A stretch of 64,000 nucleotides of DNA, taken from the NCBI GenBank assembly GCA_964493785.1, contig CAZBPM010000016.1, positions 42,362 to 106,361 of the forward strand, given 5' to 3'. The notes beneath the pieces are model-generated. The model saw only the letters and a list, made by a program, of their open reading frames with translations. It was not told the origin of the DNA and did not search any database. The stretch comes from Hyphomicrobium_A sp964493785 (GTDB taxonomy: Bacteria > Pseudomonadota > Alphaproteobacteria > Rhizobiales > Hyphomicrobiaceae). Positions within the stretch are counted from its first letter, which is position 1; every line of letters begins with the position of its first letter. This document shows, one piece after another, positions 25,804 to 35,774 of this stretch. Made by a program: the position numbers and the translations under genes.

Positions 25804-28800
25804 ATGTCACTCGAAGCCAATGAGCTCGATAACGTCATCATCGACGAAACCGACACGCACTTCATCCTCACGCCGCGCTACACGACCATGCCAGCTCCGG
25901 GCTTCGACCCCAACGCGACATACACACCAGGCTCGCCGGAGAGCATCTTGGCGTGGCGGGCGACATTGGCGTTCCTGGACCACGCTGTCACCCCATCCTA
26001 TCCGGCTCCTGTGCCGCCGGAGGACACCGACCCCACGAACGACAATTACTATTCGCTCCAGTGGCACTTCGACTATCTCGGCGACATCCAGAAGATCTGG
26101 GAGGAGTACAACGGCGCCGGCGTGCACGTCGGCGTATACGACGACGGCCTCGAGCGCACACATCCAGATCTCCAAGCAAATTACGATCCCTCGCGGCAGG
26201 TCACGATAACGGGCCCTGACGGCCCGGTAGTTCTTGACGCACTGGGGCCGGCATACGAAGTCATCTATGGACTTGGCCACCCCCATGGCACTGCGGTTGC
26301 TGGCCTTATCGCTGCGGCGAACAACGACCAGGGCGTTGTCGGCGTCGCGTGGGGCGCCTCGCTCACCGGCGTTCCGATCTTCACGGGATTGGCGGACATC
26401 AACGCCAACTACGCTGGCTTCCTGGAAGCGGTATCGCAGTCCGCCAACTTTGATGTTGTCAACCACAGCTGGGGCAAGTTCCCCGGCTTCTGGCAGGACG
26501 GCATCTCCCAGGCGCAGGATCACAACTTGATCGACCTCTGGTTCGATGCGCTCGAGCACGGCCGCGGGGGGCTCGGCACCATCCAGGTCAAGGCCGCCGG
26601 CAATGCCGACCAGAACAGCAACGGCGACCTGTCGGGAACGACCAGAGTAACGATCGTCGTGGGTGCGTACGACGATGACGGCGATGCCTCGTATTATTCA
26701 AGCTATGGCTCGAACCTGCTTGTTTCTGCACCATCCAGTGGGTTCAGCAGCTTTCTCTACGGCACCGTCAATAAGGGACAGGTTACGACTGACCTCACCG
26801 GAATCTATGACAACGGCACCGGTCCGATACCGTTCGGCTACGGCGGACTCCCGGACGACGACTACACGAACGGCTTTGGCGGCACCTCCGGCGCTACGCC
26901 GATCGTCACTGGCGTCATTGCTTTGATGTTGGAAGCCAACCCCGATCTTGGCTGGCGCGATGTGCAGAACATCATTGCGTATTCCGCGCACCAGGTGGGC
27001 AGCGGGGTTGGTGGCACGCGCACCTTCGACGAGAATAACACCTGGAAATATAACGGCGCCGACAACTGGAACGGTGGCGGCCTGCATTATTCGGAGGACT
27101 ACGGCTACGGCGGCATCGATGCGTACAACGCGGTGCGCATGGCCGAGGTGTGGAACCTCTTTGGCGGGCCAAAAGCCACAGCCAACGAGAGTTCATTCAA
27201 GCAATCAACTACGCAAAGCGTCGAACTCGCCGACGGCATGACGACGGACATCAAGTTCGTGTTCGGTGGTGCCGACTTTACGGTCGACTACGTGAACATC
27301 ACGATTGACCTACATCACACCAATCTGGATGACCTGGAGATCTACCTGATCTCGCCGGACGGCACGACGTCCACGCTGATCGATTTCAGGTACGAGCTTT
27401 CCTACTATGCCGGCTTGCAGGACGCGGTTCTCGACTTCGGTGCCAACGGTTTCCGCGGCGAGAACGGCGCCGGAGAATGGACGATCCGCATCGTCGATCG
27501 CTGGGCGGCTGATTCCGGTGTTCTCAACTCGGCATCGATCGAGCTGCACGGCACCGACACTGCAGACGGCACGCACAACACCATCGACGACGTCTATCAT
27601 TACACCAACGAAGTCTTCGCTGCCCTCGCGAAAGAACCCGACCGGCTCGTTTTGAACGATACGGACGGCGGTACCGACTGGCTCGATATGTCAGCGATGA
27701 AGAGCGACGTCCAACTTAGCCTCACCGGAGGCAGCTATGGGCTGGCGGATGGTGTGCGCTTCCTGAGAATAGCGGCCGGCACACAAATCGAGAATGCTGT
27801 TGCCGGAGACGGCAACGACCGCATTGATGGCAACCTCGGCGCCAACAAGATCTACGGCATGCGCGGCAACGATATCCTGTTCGGCAATGACGGCGACGAT
27901 CTGATGTCGGGCGGAGCCGGCAACGACACGCTCATGGGGGGTAACGGTTCCGATATCTTCCTGTTCGACAGGGCGCTCAACGCGGCAACTAACGTCGACA
28001 TCGTTCAGGACTTCAACAGCCGGGAGACGGTTGGAACCGACAAGATCTGGCTCGATATCTCGATCTTCTCGGCGCTGTCGCTCGGCGCTCTGTCGGCCGA
28101 TGCGTTCTCGCTCGGCACCGCGGCAACTGATGCGCTCGATCGCATCATCTACAATAGCACGACAGGCGCGCTGTACTATGACGCCGACGGTTTAGGCGGC
28201 GTGGACGCCATTAAGTTCGCTCAATTCGATAACTTCTTTGCGTTGGATAGCGCTCACGCCGTCCTGAGCTACAGCGATTTCGTGATCGTCGACACGTCGA
28301 ACAGCGTCATCGTCGGCACCGGAATAGACCGAGTGCAAGACGATGCCCCGACAACGTCGACATCGACCGCCACCGAAAACCTGCTTGGTCCCGACGCGCC
28401 CATCTACGGCACTCGCTACGACGATGAGATTTTCGGCAAGTCCGGTGACGAGACCATCTACGGCCTTGAAGGGAACGACGTCATCGACGGTGGCGCCGGC
28501 AACGACACCATCGACGGCGGCTCGGGCATCGACCAGATTTTCGGCGGCGAAGGCAACGACGTCCTGCGCGGCGGCGGCTCCGGCAACCAATTTATGGGAG
28601 ATATCCTCTACGGCGGCGATGGCGACGACATCATCTACGGCAGTGACGACCAGGCCAATAACGTCAGTCTCTATGCATTTCTGGGCTACAACGGAGACAG
28701 CATTTCCGGCGGCAACGGCAACGATACCATCTACGGCGGCAACGGCGATGACATGATCGATGCTGACGGAGGTGGATCCGACACCGACGGCGGCAACGAC

Positions 28801-31800
28801 ATCATTTACGGCGGCGCTGGCAGCGACGTCATCTTCGCAGGCGCCGGTGACGATCACATCTGGGGCGGAACCGGCTTCAACGAGATCGTTGGTGACATTG
28901 GAGCGGGAACCGGCTTCGACACCGTGCACTTCGAGGGCAAATTCTCCGAGTACACCGTCTCGGGCTTCCCGACGCAGGCGTACTATCTGCTTTATACCGA
29001 AGATGCCCTCACGTTCACACGCGATCCGATCCCCGGGCAGGACTATGAAATCACAGTCATCGACACACAGACGATCGAGGCACTGCAGTTCGAGGATCGC
29101 TACATCGATCTGACGCAGACGCCGATCTATCTCAAGGTGGGCGGCAATGGCTTCGACGGCGTCACGCCCGAGGATTTCGCCCCAATCAACATCACGACCA
29201 ACGGCTTCGAAGTGGCGACGCGTGTGGAGTTCGCGTCGGACGTGAACATTACGGATAACGGCGGCGAAAACGGCGCTACCGACATGATGGGATACGTGTC
29301 GTTGCGGTATGTCTCCGGCGACGTCGTCATTAATTCGGACCGCCTCAACACTCTGGTGATGACAGGGTGGGTCTCGGACCAGGACGCCGCGTCGTGGGTG
29401 GGCGGTCATCTGCCGCCTGACGGCTCAGTCACGGTCAACGCGGCCGCCGGTGAGCGGGAGTTGCGCGTATTCTTCAACGGCTTCCAACTCGACGACGGTG
29501 AGCGCCTCACTGACAACACCGCGACGAGTATCTGGCTGCAGAATGCCGGGCAATACGTCGACACTTGGCTCAACGGCGCGGGCGTCAACGATTACAATCT
29601 GTCGTTCGCTTCCGCTGAGAGTTTCCGCTTCTACCAGGTCACCAACACACACATCCAGTGGTACGTCCCGGAACTGACGACCATTGACATACGGCAGGCG
29701 TACGTAACTAGCCCGCAGTATCCCGACAATCCGTTCCCCATCGCGGCCAACGGCGGTGTAATTGCCATCGACACGGCAATCGACGACTCGCTTTTGGCGA
29801 CGGCAGGCAGCACAGGCGACTTCCGGCTTTACGCCGACACGACGACAACCATCATCCGGCTGGGCAACCTCGGCGCTGTGAATGCGTCCAACGATGGGAC
29901 GGAGGGCGAAGACGCCCTCATGAACGAGGGCCTCGGCTTCCGGGGCCGCATCGAACTCGGCCTCTCGAACGATGAGGTGCGCATCCTCGGATCAGAAGCT
30001 TTCCAGAGCTATGTGAACCAAGCGGGCGAAACCGTATGGGGCTTCATCGACGCCGGTGAAATGGAAGGCGGCTACATCGATCACGACGCCATCCGCATGA
30101 CTTTCGGCGTCGCCGAGGCGATCGGCGATATCAGCGAGTACATCGCGAACTTCGAGGTGCTCGAACTCGATGTGAACAGCCGCAGCCACGGCACGATCGA
30201 TGTTCGTAACTTCGATTCCGTGACCGAAGTCACCGTTCGTGGAACTGCGGGCGCCGCGGGAGAGAACAGCGTCGCTCTGCTCGACAATTCGCTCGTCACC
30301 TTCAAGGCACAGAACCACGGCATCCATTTCGGCACCGTCAACCTGCTTGGCTCGGCAAGCGCGCTCGAGCTGAGATTTACCGCGCCATGGCTACAGATGG
30401 ACGCCGTTCCCGGCATGCTGTCTCAGCAGCCCTACTCCGTGCCCGCTGGACAGGCCGACGGCATAGTGCACGTTGCCGATGCGATGACCGTTAACATCAC
30501 CACCGACTCGCGCGACGACTTCCACTACGAAACCACCCCATACGGCAGTGTCGGTCTCGTGAACGATCCCCCGGTGGACTCGTTCAAGCAGGTGCTCAAG
30601 CTCGACGCTGCGACGAGCGTTACGGTGTCAGGCGACACCGGCTGGGACTTCACGGTTGCCGGCACCGAGATCGCCAACGTGACCAGCATAGACGCGTCCG
30701 GTGTCACGCGGTCGGGCTCGATCGGAGCAGTGATCGCAACGGCGCAGAGTGCGGCGGGCGTGACCTTCGTCGGCGGCGCCGGCGACGACGTCTTCACGGG
30801 CGGCGCCGGCACCGATACGCTGAGCGGCGGCAAGGGCAACGATACGTTCGAGATCGGTTCATGGAGCGTCGGCGACATCATCGATGGCGGCGAAGGCACC
30901 GCCGACACCGTGCGTTCGGGTACGGTGAGCCTTGACCTGAACAACTACACCAACGTCGAAAACGCGACCCTGATCGGAAGCGCAAACCTCGATCTCACCG
31001 GCAATGCCGGCAACAACTTCCTCAGAGGCAACTCTGGAAATAACTCGATCGATGGCGGGCTCGGCGCCGATACCGTGGTGTTCAGCGGCAACTTCGCCGA
31101 CTACAGCATCGTCGACAATGGCGACGGCTCCATCACCGTCTCGGGCGCTGATGGCACCGACACGCTGACCAACATCGAGTTCTATCAGTTCGACGACGGT
31201 CGCCGGTCCATCGATCCGACGGCGCCGACCGACCTCCATCTTTCCAACAATTCGATCCGCGAGGATTACCACCAGGCACGTATCGGCGTGTTGACAGCCG
31301 ATGACGCCGCTGGCGAGGACTTTGCCAGCTTCTCGATCGTTGGCGACGCCGCCGGTGCGTTCCAGATCATCGGCAACGAGCTATGGAGCAACAAGCAGTG
31401 GTTGTTCGACTACGAGCAACACCGCACGATGGACGTTACCGTCCGCGTTACGGATCTCGATGGTCTCACCTTTGACAAGGTGTTTACGATCAACATCGAG
31501 GATTGGGTGTCCGAGATCGCCGAAGGTGGATCGGACGACGACGTCATCTGGGGCGGCATCGGCCAGGACAGGCTGTATGGCGGCGCCGGTAACGACACGC
31601 TCAGGGGTGGAAACGGTACCGATCTTTTCTATGGAGGCACCGGTATAGATACCGTGGAGTTCACCGGCAGCTTCGCAGACTACACCTTCGATTTGTCGTT
31701 GGAATACGGCCCCTATCTCCAGATCCGCGTGACCGACAAGCGCTCGGGTCCGGATGCCAGCGGCGCCGATGGCATCGACTTCATCTGGTACGACCCAAAC

Positions 31801-33510
31801 TCCAAGTCGGGCGCTGCCGATGGGGCGAACTCGGAGTTTATGAAGTTCCTGGGCGACGGCACCATCGTCAACATCTCCGACTTGTTCGCCCCGCGCGACA
31901 TCCTGTTGTCGGCCTCTTCGGTCGAAGAGAATTCGGTGGCAGGAACCGAAGTCGCGACGCTGACCACGCAGGACGGCAGCACCGGCGACACCTTCACCTA
32001 CGAGCTGATCGACGACGCCGGCGGGAGGTTCGCTCTGAATGGCGACAGGATCGTCGTTGCCGGTGCGCTCGACTATGAGACGGCCACGTCGCACAACATC
32101 AAGGTGAAGGTCACCGACAGCCAAGGGCACACGTTCGAGAAGACACTCACCATTGGCGTCGAGGACGACCCGAACGAGAACAGCGCTCCCACCGTCGTCC
32201 TCGAGAACCTTCTCCCCAATCTGAAGGAGAACGCGTCCACCGCCCAGCCGATCAAGATCGCCGACATCGTCGTCACCGACGACGGCATCGGCACCAACCG
32301 CCTGTCGGTGACGGGTCGCGACGCCGCCATGTTCCAGATCATCGGCATGGCGCTGTTCCTCAAGGCCGGCGTGCTGCTCGACGCAGCAACGGCGGCAGAA
32401 CTCGAGTTCGCCGTCGCGGTCGACGACGACGATCTCGCCGGCTCACCCGACGCGGTCAGCAACACCTACGCTCTCAACATCGAGGACGTCGCCGGCTACG
32501 GCGTCATCCGCGGCACGGCGGCAGGCGAGCGCATCAACGGCACCTCAGGCGACGACGTCATCATCGGCAACGGCGGCGATGACGACATGCGCGGCGGCAA
32601 GGGCAACGACACCTACATCGTCGACAGCATCGGCGACAAGGTGACGGAAGCTTCCGGCGGCGGCCTCGACACCGTGATGTCCTCGGTGAGCTACAAGCTC
32701 GGCAATCACGTCGAGAACCTCACCTTGACCGGTGGCGGCGACATCGACGGCACCGGCAACAGCAAGAACAACGTCATCACCGGCAACGACGGCAGCAACG
32801 TCCTCAAGGGCGGTGACGGTAACGACACGATCTACGGCGGTGGCGGCACCGACACCATCTACGGCGATGCCGGCAACGACAAGCTCTACGGCGGGTCCGG
32901 CGCCGACAAGCTCTACGGCGGCAGCGGCGACGACATCCTCGATGGCGGTGCCAATGCCGACCAGATGTGGGGCAGCAGCGGCAACGACGTCTACTACGTC
33001 GACGATGAGGGCGACGTGGTGACGGAGAGCTCGAGCCAGGGCACCGACACCATCTACGCTTCCGTCAACTACACACTGGGATCCTCGCAGGAGCGTCTCT
33101 ACCTGACGGGCACCGACGAGGTGAGCGCCACCGGCAACACCAAGGACAACCGCATCGGCGGCAACGAGGCGGCCAACCTGCTGACCGGCGGTGCCGGAAA
33201 GGACGCGTTCGTCTTCAACACCGCCCTCGGCAACGGCAATGTCGATACCATCGCCGACTTCAACGTGAAGGACGACACCATCTGGCTCGACAACGCCTTC
33301 TTCGTGGGCGTCGGCAAGGATGGCAACCTGTCGAGCGGCGCGTTCTTCGCGGGCACGGCAGCGCACGATGCATCCGACCGCATCATCTACGACAAGGATA
33401 CGGGCGCGTTGTACTTCGACGCCGACGGCAGCGGAGCGGGCGAGCAGATCCAGTTCGCCGAACTCGATGCCAACCTCGCACTCACCTACAAGGACTTCTA
33501 CGTCATCTAA
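25804..33510 (+). CDS. Giant S8 (kexin-like) protease with P domain, RTX repeats and cadherin-like domains
   Basis: 2568 residues, no Sec signal peptide. Residues ~80-450 are a subtilase with catalytic Asp113 (VYDDGLERTHPDL), His161 (HPHGTAVAGLIAA), oxyanion Asn267 (AAGN) and Ser362 (GGTSGATPIVTG). Residues ~465-585 form a proprotein-convertase P domain. RTX nonapeptides (GGxGxDxLx) occur at ~668-719, ~866-1033, ~1656-1700, ~1910-1945 and ~2240-2460. Cadherin-like domains lie at ~1803-1900, ~2029-2123 and ~2130-2230. The stretch ~1040-1650 is beta-rich and unassigned. RTX repeats bind calcium and are typical of type I secretion substrates, so it should be exported whole. No secretion genes are adjacent. 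The segment at ~745-832 resembles the true C-terminus, suggesting fusion of two RTX proteins. Confidence 0.9.
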   Translation: MSLEANELDNVIIDETDTHFILTPRYTTMPAPGFDPNATYTPGSPESILAWRATLAFLDHAVTPSYPAPVPPEDTDPTNDNYYSLQWHFDYLGDIQKIWEEYNGAGVHVGVYDDGLERTHPDLQANYDPSRQVTITGPDGPVVLDALGPAYEVIYGLGHPHGTAVAGLIAAANNDQGVVGVAWGASLTGVPIFTGLADINANYAGFLEAVSQSANFDVVNHSWGKFPGFWQDGISQAQDHNLIDLWFDALEHGRGGLGTIQVKAAGNADQNSNGDLSGTTRVTIVVGAYDDDGDASYYSSYGSNLLVSAPSSGFSSFLYGTVNKGQVTTDLTGIYDNGTGPIPFGYGGLPDDDYTNGFGGTSGATPIVTGVIALMLEANPDLGWRDVQNIIAYSAHQVGSGVGGTRTFDENNTWKYNGADNWNGGGLHYSEDYGYGGIDAYNAVRMAEVWNLFGGPKATANESSFKQSTTQSVELADGMTTDIKFVFGGADFTVDYVNITIDLHHTNLDDLEIYLISPDGTTSTLIDFRYELSYYAGLQDAVLDFGANGFRGENGAGEWTIRIVDRWAADSGVLNSASIELHGTDTADGTHNTIDDVYHYTNEVFAALAKEPDRLVLNDTDGGTDWLDMSAMKSDVQLSLTGGSYGLADGVRFLRIAAGTQIENAVAGDGNDRIDGNLGANKIYGMRGNDILFGNDGDDLMSGGAGNDTLMGGNGSDIFLFDRALNAATNVDIVQDFNSRETVGTDKIWLDISIFSALSLGALSADAFSLGTAATDALDRIIYNSTTGALYYDADGLGGVDAIKFAQFDNFFALDSAHAVLSYSDFVIVDTSNSVIVGTGIDRVQDDAPTTSTSTATENLLGPDAPIYGTRYDDEIFGKSGDETIYGLEGNDVIDGGAGNDTIDGGSGIDQIFGGEGNDVLRGGGSGNQFMGDILYGGDGDDIIYGSDDQANNVSLYAFLGYNGDSISGGNGNDTIYGGNGDDMIDADGGGSDTDGGNDIIYGGAGSDVIFAGAGDDHIWGGTGFNEIVGDIGAGTGFDTVHFEGKFSEYTVSGFPTQAYYLLYTEDALTFTRDPIPGQDYEITVIDTQTIEALQFEDRYIDLTQTPIYLKVGGNGFDGVTPEDFAPINITTNGFEVATRVEFASDVNITDNGGENGATDMMGYVSLRYVSGDVVINSDRLNTLVMTGWVSDQDAASWVGGHLPPDGSVTVNAAAGERELRVFFNGFQLDDGERLTDNTATSIWLQNAGQYVDTWLNGAGVNDYNLSFASAESFRFYQVTNTHIQWYVPELTTIDIRQAYVTSPQYPDNPFPIAANGGVIAIDTAIDDSLLATAGSTGDFRLYADTTTTIIRLGNLGAVNASNDGTEGEDALMNEGLGFRGRIELGLSNDEVRILGSEAFQSYVNQAGETVWGFIDAGEMEGGYIDHDAIRMTFGVAEAIGDISEYIANFEVLELDVNSRSHGTIDVRNFDSVTEVTVRGTAGAAGENSVALLDNSLVTFKAQNHGIHFGTVNLLGSASALELRFTAPWLQMDAVPGMLSQQPYSVPAGQADGIVHVADAMTVNITTDSRDDFHYETTPYGSVGLVNDPPVDSFKQVLKLDAATSVTVSGDTGWDFTVAGTEIANVTSIDASGVTRSGSIGAVIATAQSAAGVTFVGGAGDDVFTGGAGTDTLSGGKGNDTFEIGSWSVGDIIDGGEGTADTVRSGTVSLDLNNYTNVENATLIGSANLDLTGNAGNNFLRGNSGNNSIDGGLGADTVVFSGNFADYSIVDNGDGSITVSGADGTDTLTNIEFYQFDDGRRSIDPTAPTDLHLSNNSIREDYHQARIGVLTADDAAGEDFASFSIVGDAAGAFQIIGNELWSNKQWLFDYEQHRTMDVTVRVTDLDGLTFDKVFTINIEDWVSEIAEGGSDDDVIWGGIGQDRLYGGAGNDTLRGGNGTDLFYGGTGIDTVEFTGSFADYTFDLSLEYGPYLQIRVTDKRSGPDASGADGIDFIWYDPNSKSGAADGANSEFMKFLGDGTIVNISDLFAPRDILLSASSVEENSVAGTEVATLTTQDGSTGDTFTYELIDDAGGRFALNGDRIVVAGALDYETATSHNIKVKVTDSQGHTFEKTLTIGVEDDPNENSAPTVVLENLLPNLKENASTAQPIKIADIVVTDDGIGTNRLSVTGRDAAMFQIIGMALFLKAGVLLDAATAAELEFAVAVDDDDLAGSPDAVSNTYALNIEDVAGYGVIRGTAAGERINGTSGDDVIIGNGGDDDMRGGKGNDTYIVDSIGDKVTEASGGGLDTVMSSVSYKLGNHVENLTLTGGGDIDGTGNSKNNVITGNDGSNVLKGGDGNDTIYGGGGTDTIYGDAGNDKLYGGSGADKLYGGSGDDILDGGANADQMWGSSGNDVYYVDDEGDVVTESSSQGTDTIYASVNYTLGSSQERLYLTGTDEVSATGNTKDNRIGGNEAANLLTGGAGKDAFVFNTALGNGNVDTIADFNVKDDTIWLDNAFFVGVGKDGNLSSGAFFAGTAAHDASDRIIYDKDTGALYFDADGSGAGEQIQFAELDANLALTYKDFYVI

Positions 33511-33518
33511 CGACGAAG

Positions 33519-33546
33519 GCCGCCGGCAGGATCATCTGCCGGCGGC
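33519..33546 (+). terminator. Hairpin after the RTX gene
   Basis: GCCGCCGGCAG (33519-33529) pairs perfectly with CTGCCGGCGGC (33536-33546) across a 6-base loop, eight bases after the stop. No T-run follows. Confidence 0.6.
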
Positions 33547-33708
33547 TCACATGAATAGTGAACTGTGCGGCTCGACTGCGGACGTACTGTGACTGGTCCC
33601 GCTGTGCGTAGCCTGGGTCATAGCTATCCGCGCAACAGCGAGCCGCCCGACTAAACCCCAAACGACTAGGACGTCCTGATGAGCGCGCGGCTTTCTCAGC
33701 TGCGAACT

Positions 33709-33942
33709 TTATGGAGCCGCGGGTTTTCCACGTGGTGCGGTCCCGGCAATATCTCCGGCAAGGCCAACGTCCGAATACTCCTGGGACGTGGAGGTCCTCA
33801 TCGACATCGTGCGGCTGACCACGGGCGTAGTGTCTACGGCCATCACGCGCGACGCCGGAGAAGCCACTTTGGTCGAATCCGCTGCAACCGCCGGCAACAT
33901 CGTTACGAGCAAAGCTAGTCCAACCAGCGACACTCGCATCAT
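33709..33942 (-). CDS. Small secreted protein of unknown function
   Basis: 77 residues beginning at the ATG at 33942, which follows AGAAGGA at about 7-base spacing. It opens with a signal peptide (MMRVSLVGLALLVTMLPAVAA). The mature part is Ser/Thr/Val-rich without Cys (STKVASPASRVMAVDTTPVV) and ends APRGKPAAP. No family is recognised. The opposite strand has an overlapping frame with no such features. Confidence 0.45.
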   Translation of the reverse strand: MMRVSLVGLALLVTMLPAVAADSTKVASPASRVMAVDTTPVVSRTMSMRTSTSQEYSDVGLAGDIAGTAPRGKPAAP

Positions 33943-34107
33943 GTTCGAATTCCTTCTGTGCACTTTTGAGCCATCAGAAGACTAACGCTGCGGCAGCCCC
34001 ACTCCGTCGCTACGGCGCAAAATAAATATCTCCTGCTTCAACCGGTAAGGTCCCCGACCTCGCCGCCAGAGACGCGATGCACTTCAGCGTCTGCCGGTCA
34101 GCCTTCG

Positions 34108-34467
34108 TCAGGTCCCCGCGCGCAATGTGAGCAGCAGGCGCTCCGTCGAAAACGGTTTGGTCATCATCAGCGCGTGTGCTGGCAGGTCGTCGGGGCGGGG
34201 TAATGTTCGGCCTGATGTGACGATCAACGGGATGCTCGGCCACACAGCGCGGATCATTCTCGCGAGATCGAGGCCGTTCAGCGGCCCCGGCATCTCGATG
34301 TCCGTCAGTACCGCTGCAATCCCGCCGCGTTCAAGGACGAGCAATGCTTCTTCCACGTTGCCGGCCTCCTTGACGTCATAGCCTTCGTCTTCGAGCGTCG
34401 CCCGAACGGCCATTCGAACAAGGACTTCATCGTCCACAACGAGGATAAAGCCCCCGTTCCAGGCCAT
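34108..34467 (-). CDS. Single-domain response regulator
   Basis: A 119-residue receiver domain only. Acidic pocket residues are Asp12/Asp13 (LVVDDE), the phosphoacceptor is Asp56 (VLTDIEMPG), the switch Ser/Thr is in IVTSGR and the conserved Lys is Lys104 (MTKPFS). There is no output domain, so it acts by protein contact or as a phosphate shuttle. No histidine kinase lies nearby. The GPLNGLDLAR stretch after the phosphorylation site is typical of receiver proteins common in Rhizobiales. Confidence 0.88.
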   Translation of the reverse strand: MAWNGGFILVVDDEVLVRMAVRATLEDEGYDVKEAGNVEEALLVLERGGIAAVLTDIEMPGPLNGLDLARMIRAVWPSIPLIVTSGRTLPRPDDLPAHALMMTKPFSTERLLLTLRAGT

Positions 34468-34684
34468 GCGCAGCGCCCAGCAGGGGGCGAGTGCCAGGGC
34501 GGTCCTCCAACGCTTCGACCATCAAAACAGCAGGAAGTCCTGATGGTGCAGCGCTTATCGCTCACCCCTTCAGAAGGCGGCAGAATAGGCGCAGGGAAAG
34601 CATGGCCACCCGTAGAAACTAAGCCCAAGACGAGGTGCCAACGGACCGATTGCCTGCTACGAATGTCGGGCGTTGGAGGTGGGC

Positions 34685-35671
34685 ATGAAGAAGCCATTAA
34701 TCGGTGTGATCTCTCGAACAGCCTCGACAGTGATGATCACTTTTCCGGGCACACCCTGCCCATTGGGGACCATCAAGTTTATCGATCCGTTTCAAGATCT
34801 TGCCGCTATAGAGCACCAGATCAGAAAATGCGATGTTATCATCTTGGTGCGCGATCTCTTCCAGGCATCATATGCTGCCTGCTTGGCAGTCTGCCGGCAG
34901 CTGAATAAGCCGCACTTTTATTTCACAGACGACAACTTCATTCTCCTGAGAAACGAATATAGGGAACTCGAGCCGTACACCGTCGAGGCCGTCCGAGAGG
35001 CGCTTGAATCATTTTCTGGCGTCCTGCTGTCCTCGGAACTTCTATTGCGGTTCTACGAGGACGAAAAGCTCCACTCGCGGTTGATGTTCTTCGGTCCGGT
35101 TATCGACCCGGCTTTGACGGCGGAATTCTCGGAAAACGAGGCTGACAAGTGCGTAAACATAGGATTCTTCGGGGGGGGCTTTCGCTTTGACAGCTTCTAT
35201 CGAACCGTCGTCCCCGCGCTCAGGTTCATCGCCCGCGAAAACAAAGTGACGCTGTTCGTTCGCGAGCGATTCGAAATGACGGACATCCCTGGCATTGACG
35301 TCAACGTGATCAAGGTAACGAACAACTTCTACGACTTCGTGCGGCAGTGGCAGCGGTTTCGGATCAACATCGTTCTGCACAGCCACGGCGCGAGCGCAAA
35401 CATCGACTTTAAGACTAGCAACGCAGCCTTGGTATCGTACTACCTCGGAGCCACCCCCATTCTCGCGGACGAGTCCGTCTATCGTCATATGACCGAAAAA
35501 GACGGCGTGCTGCTGGCGCCGCCAACCACCCATGGATGGTCACGTGCCATCAATCTCCGGATGGGAAAATTACTCCGCCGATGGGCTTTTGATCAACTGG
35601 AGCAGTATTGCCGGAGCGCGTATTCGCCCGAGCGAAATGCCGAGAGTTTGCGCATCGTCGCCGCCAGCTAG
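34685..35671 (+). CDS. Glycosyltransferase-like protein (GT-B fold, family uncertain)
   Basis: 328 residues. ATG 34685 is preceded by GGAGGTGGGC; the frame is open from 34673. The C-terminal half has AALVSYYLGATPILADESVYRHM followed by DGVLLAPPTTHGWSRAI, which resembles the donor-sugar segment of GT-B glycosyltransferases. The N-terminal half (CDVIILVRDLF, PHFYFTDDNFIL) fits the acceptor domain. Codon use is visibly more AT-rich than in neighbouring genes, suggesting lateral gain. It is isolated: no polysaccharide cluster adjoins it. Substrate unknown. Confidence 0.55.
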   Translation: MKKPLIGVISRTASTVMITFPGTPCPLGTIKFIDPFQDLAAIEHQIRKCDVIILVRDLFQASYAACLAVCRQLNKPHFYFTDDNFILLRNEYRELEPYTVEAVREALESFSGVLLSSELLLRFYEDEKLHSRLMFFGPVIDPALTAEFSENEADKCVNIGFFGGGFRFDSFYRTVVPALRFIARENKVTLFVRERFEMTDIPGIDVNVIKVTNNFYDFVRQWQRFRINIVLHSHGASANIDFKTSNAALVSYYLGATPILADESVYRHMTEKDGVLLAPPTTHGWSRAINLRMGKLLRRWAFDQLEQYCRSAYSPERNAESLRIVAAS

Positions 35672-35774
35672 TTGAGCATTTCCACGCTCGTTCCCTCGCA
35701 AGTCAAGTCGTGCAGCTGCAGTGCCGATTTGTCCTTGGAACTTCAAGATGCTCCACGACTGCCTAAAGCTAAGA

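Noticed and set aside
28400..33200. Periodic DNA repeats that could be read as a CRISPR array or satellite
   Set aside because: They are in frame and encode GGxGxDxLx calcium-binding nonapeptides of the RTX protein, with no spacer-repeat structure and no cas genes.
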